Shown one piece after another: positions 5,038 to 7,544 of a stretch of 7,544 bases of DNA. A program made the position numbers and the translations under genes. The stretch spans positions 1 to 7,544 of the forward strand of contig JAIECC010000153.1 of the NCBI GenBank assembly GCA_029068665.1, read 5' to 3'. Numbering within the stretch: the first letter of the stretch is position 1; the number at the start of each line of letters is the position of its first letter. Below the pieces are notes generated by a model that was not told where the DNA came from, did not search any database, and saw nothing but the letters and a program-made list of their open reading frames with translations. This DNA is from Lachnospiraceae bacterium (GTDB taxonomy: Bacteria > Bacillota > Clostridia > Lachnospirales > Lachnospiraceae).

Positions 5038-7356
5038 AAAAAAAGAAGTAAAATTGGAATAATACTTGCTGCTGTACTGGTTGCAGGGGGAATCTTTGGA
5101 GCCATACTGATTCACTATTTTTTCTTCCGGACTGTCCAGCCGGATTCTTATTACGGACGTGAGGAAGCAGAAGCTATGCTGGAACTGTTACAGGAAGGAA
5201 GGACGGTTCTGGAAGTGGAGCTGGATGACAACAGCGGGTTTACAATCGAAGATGGAAAGCAGGTGCTTCAGATTCTGCTGGGTATGGAAGAAGACCAGTT
5301 GGAAGCTGTCGTTCAGGGAGATATGGAAACAGAAACTTCGATTGGTTTTTTGCTGCAGGGGAAGGCAGAAAAATATCTTTCCAGAGAAGAATTCCAGAGC
5401 TTTTATGAATATCTGGTCCGAAGAACCGGTACAGAAGGGGTATGGGTAGAATCCTTATATGTTCTGGATGCTGTGGAGGAGGAACTGGAGGATGGTTCTC
5501 TACAGCTATCAATTGTAACGCCGGAAGGACGGTATACGGTTGAAGCGATGGGAAAGGAACGACAGGAGTTGCTGGCAGAGCAGCTTCGGACTTCCGAAGA
5601 CCGGATTATCCGGGTCTATCGAACAGAGCAGCAGATTTTTGATTTTACCGGAGAGGGAACGGAAGGAATTACCTTATCCAATGTCTGGATTGAAACCTCT
5701 GATGAGACAGAGGTGCATTTGTTTATCAATGGATATCATAAAACCCTGAGCTGCAACCTGTCTTCCGAAGAGAATCCGGAGGGATTGAATGGCTCTTTGG
5801 CTGATCTTCGTGTGAATACACAGGGAATTACGGATATTATTTTAAAATCAGATGTGATTACGGCTAAGGTCCTGTCTGTATCTCCGGATGGAGTAGAGCT
5901 GGAGAATTATGGAATGCTGGGCTTATCTGATTATTATAGGATTTATAAGATTTACGGGGAACTGGCAGTTGAGCCCACCTCCCAGATACTGGTAGGATAT
6001 TCCAGTACGAATTTTGTGGTGGCAGATGGTGTGATTGAAGCTGCTTTGATTACGGAGCCCATTCGTGCGGAGAATATACGGGTAGTGCTGGGAAATAGCG
6101 ATTATACCTCTTTGATTCATTCCAGTGTGAAGATAACGGCAGATTGTCCATATACCATGAAGTTTAGCGGGCAGACCAAAGTGTTTGAGGCCGGGGAAGA
6201 GCTGGAGCTGACTATGACCTGTGGGTACATGGCGGAAGGCAGAGTGGTTCTTTCTCCAAATGCGGAGAACGGGAAAATTCAGATTTTGTCCATTACCAGA
6301 AACGGAGTTGCACCTTCCTACCGTGGTACGATTGAAGTTGCTCCTTATGGGGACAGTGGTCTTACGATAGTAAATGAACTGAGCATGGAGGAATATCTGT
6401 ATACCGTGGTTCCAAGTGAGATGCCTACCTCTTACGGACAGGAGGCCCTGCAGGTGCAGGCAATCTGTGCCAGAGGCTATGCCTATGCCAAGATGATGGA
6501 CGGCAGTTATGCCAAGTATGGTGCGCATCTGGATGACAGTACCATGACACAGGTATATAATGCAGTGGCAGAGAGCGAGGAGTCGATTCTGGCGGTAAAG
6601 GATACCTATGGAATGGTTCCCTTTTACAATGGCGAAGTGATAGAAGCTTATTTTTTTTCAACCTCCTGTGGTACTACCAGTAACAATAGTGATGTCTGGG
6701 ATGGAGAACCTTTGCCATATCTGACGGATAAGCTGGAATGTGACAATGGGCCTGACGTTGATTTTTCAGAGGAAGCAGCATTTCGGGATTTTATGACAGA
6801 TAGCAGTGGGTATAATACCTATGAGAAGGATTATTCCCTGTACCGGTGGGAGATTGAGTATACACCGGAGGAGATGACGGCGGCGATTAACGGGACGCTG
6901 GCACAGCGTTACGAGACAAATCCGGACAGAATCCGGACTTTGCAGGCAGACGGTACTTATATCAGTCAGCCGATTTCTTCTATTGGGCAGGTACAGGATA
7001 TTTCTGTTACATTAAGGGGAAAAAGTGGTATCGTGAAGGAAATAACAATTGTGGGAACGGAAGCAACCATTCAGGTGACGGGACAGACCAATGCCCGGGC
7101 TCTGATGACACCAGCAGAGGTAACGATTCATCGGCAGGATGGTGCAGAGTCAATCGGCTGGTCTCTGCTTCCAAGTCCCTTCTACTATGTGAAAAAGAAT
7201 GAAGCAGGTAATTTTGTTATTGTAGGAGGCGGCTTCGGACATGGTGTGGGAATGAGTCAGAATGGTACGAAAGCCATGACGGAGCTTGGATATACTGCAG
7301 AAGAAATCATTCAGCATTATTATACCGGTGTTGAAATCTGGAATATTTATCAATAA
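5035..7356 (+). CDS. Membrane-anchored SpoIID/LytB-domain protein
   Basis: This 773-residue protein has a cytoplasmic KKRSK start and one membrane segment (about residues 8-30), leaving the rest outside. Residues about 35-340 are a poorly recognisable, acidic region with beta-strand character. The SpoIID/LytB domain fills the last ~360 residues: NELSMEEYLYTVVPSEMP (Glu462 matches the catalytic Glu of SpoIID), EALQVQAICARGYAYAK, MTQVYNAVAES, FFSTSCGTTSNNSDVW from about 540, and the C-terminal GFGHGVGMSQNGTKAM (from 733) with IIQHYYTGVEIW. SpoIID of Bacillus is a lytic transglycosylase that cleaves stem-peptide-free glycan strands during engulfment, and is about 340 residues long. This protein is more than twice that length, so it may be a cell-wall paralogue rather than the sporulation SpoIID. 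Cys545 and Cys569 could form a metal or disulfide pair; this is inference. The gene follows the 6S terminator and may be co-transcribed with the YihY gene 56 bases downstream. Domain call is firm; biological role is not. Confidence 0.92.
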   Translation: MKKRSKIGIILAAVLVAGGIFGAILIHYFFFRTVQPDSYYGREEAEAMLELLQEGRTVLEVELDDNSGFTIEDGKQVLQILLGMEEDQLEAVVQGDMETETSIGFLLQGKAEKYLSREEFQSFYEYLVRRTGTEGVWVESLYVLDAVEEELEDGSLQLSIVTPEGRYTVEAMGKERQELLAEQLRTSEDRIIRVYRTEQQIFDFTGEGTEGITLSNVWIETSDETEVHLFINGYHKTLSCNLSSEENPEGLNGSLADLRVNTQGITDIILKSDVITAKVLSVSPDGVELENYGMLGLSDYYRIYKIYGELAVEPTSQILVGYSSTNFVVADGVIEAALITEPIRAENIRVVLGNSDYTSLIHSSVKITADCPYTMKFSGQTKVFEAGEELELTMTCGYMAEGRVVLSPNAENGKIQILSITRNGVAPSYRGTIEVAPYGDSGLTIVNELSMEEYLYTVVPSEMPTSYGQEALQVQAICARGYAYAKMMDGSYAKYGAHLDDSTMTQVYNAVAESEESILAVKDTYGMVPFYNGEVIEAYFFSTSCGTTSNNSDVWDGEPLPYLTDKLECDNGPDVDFSEEAAFRDFMTDSSGYNTYEKDYSLYRWEIEYTPEEMTAAINGTLAQRYETNPDRIRTLQADGTYISQPISSIGQVQDISVTLRGKSGIVKEITIVGTEATIQVTGQTNARALMTPAEVTIHRQDGAESIGWSLLPSPFYYVKKNEAGNFVIVGGGFGHGVGMSQNGTKAMTELGYTAEEIIQHYYTGVEIWNIYQ

Positions 7357-7402
7357 AACCAGGGAAAGAATTGGAATCGGAAGACAGGATAGAATAGAAA
7401 TC

Positions 7403-7408
7403 AGGTGG
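7403..7408 (+). promoter_or_regulatory. Ribosome-binding site for the YihY-family gene
   Basis: AGGTGG, matching the 3' part of the AAGGAGGTGATC consensus, is followed after 4 bases by GTG at 7413. The rest of the 7357-7402 gap is purine-rich and holds no terminator or clear promoter, which favours co-transcription with the preceding gene. Confidence 0.65.
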
Positions 7409-7412
7409 CAAC

Positions 7413-7544
7413 GTGAATCGAATCATACGGATTATACGGGAATTTTTGATAAGAATAAAGGAAGATCATGTATCTGCCTATGCGACGCAGGCGGCATTCT
7501 TTTTGATTTTATCTGCGTTTCCTTTTGTGATACTGATTTTGACC
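7413..7544 (+). CDS. YihY/virulence factor BrkB family membrane protein, 3' end outside window
   Basis: A GTG start preceded by AGGTGG opens 44 codons that run uninterrupted to the window edge. The N-terminus has a basic amphipathic stretch (NRIIRIIREFLIRIKEDH), then VSAYATQAAFFLILSAFPFVILIL, split here as the AxQAAFFLxLSxFPF hallmark at the start of the first membrane helix of YihY/UPF0761 proteins. Family members are polytopic inner-membrane proteins once misnamed ribonuclease BN; their molecular function is unsettled. The gene follows the SpoIID-like gene by 56 bases on the same strand. Only the N-terminus is visible, so completeness cannot be judged. Confidence 0.85.
   Translation, partial: MNRIIRIIREFLIRIKEDHVSAYATQAAFFLILSAFPFVILILT

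Noticed and set aside
4747..5038. Two overlapping + strand open frames (4747-4974 and 4769-5038) that could look like small genes
   Set aside because: They lie within the structured RNA and its terminator, lack ribosome-binding sites and have no plausible protein character.
5923..6528. 201-codon open frame on the - strand
   Set aside because: It lies antisense to the confirmed SpoIID-like gene; its His/Gly/Arg-rich translation is typical of a shadow frame.

Overview
The window looks like a piece of a low-to-mid GC Bacillota chromosome, most likely a Clostridia of the Lachnospiraceae type. The signs are the SpoIID/LytB-family protein, the Firmicutes-style 6S RNA, the large Gly/Ser-linked surface protein resembling DUF5057, the strong AGGAGG-like ribosome-binding sites and the TTG/GTG starts. 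This assignment is inference from style and families, not from a search. All genes recognised here lie on the + strand. I see no mobile element, tRNA, rRNA or CRISPR array.

Region by region: (1) Bases 3-3740 hold the C-terminal 1245 residues of a very large, probably exported protein whose start lies before the window. It carries two 'LE-hydrophobic-x-P ... YD-hydrophobic-IG' modules and ends in a beta-rich tail, and it finishes at a strong intrinsic terminator (3762-3805). (2) A sigma-A type promoter (3863-3892) drives a 221-residue protein with one N-terminal membrane segment and a very acidic cytoplasmic region; I do not recognise its family. (3) Bases 4690-4918 carry a structured non-coding RNA that I read as 6S RNA (ssrS). 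It has its own promoter, two long-range closing helices, a probable pRNA template segment and a perfect 14-bp terminator hairpin directly behind it. (4) Bases 5035-7356 encode a 773-residue membrane-anchored SpoIID/LytB-domain protein started by TTG. (5) Bases 7413-7544 are the first 44 codons of a YihY/BrkB-family membrane protein that runs off the right edge.

The transcription plan appears modular. The surface-protein unit ends at 3762-3805. The small membrane protein and the 6S RNA each have their own promoter, and a weak hairpin between them overlaps the -35 box of the 6S promoter. The SpoIID-like gene and the YihY gene are 56 bases apart with no terminator between them, so they may be co-transcribed. 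No shared pathway links all the genes. The most rewarding parts are the 6S RNA, with mutually exclusive local and long-range folds at its 5' end, and the two uncharacterised proteins to its left.
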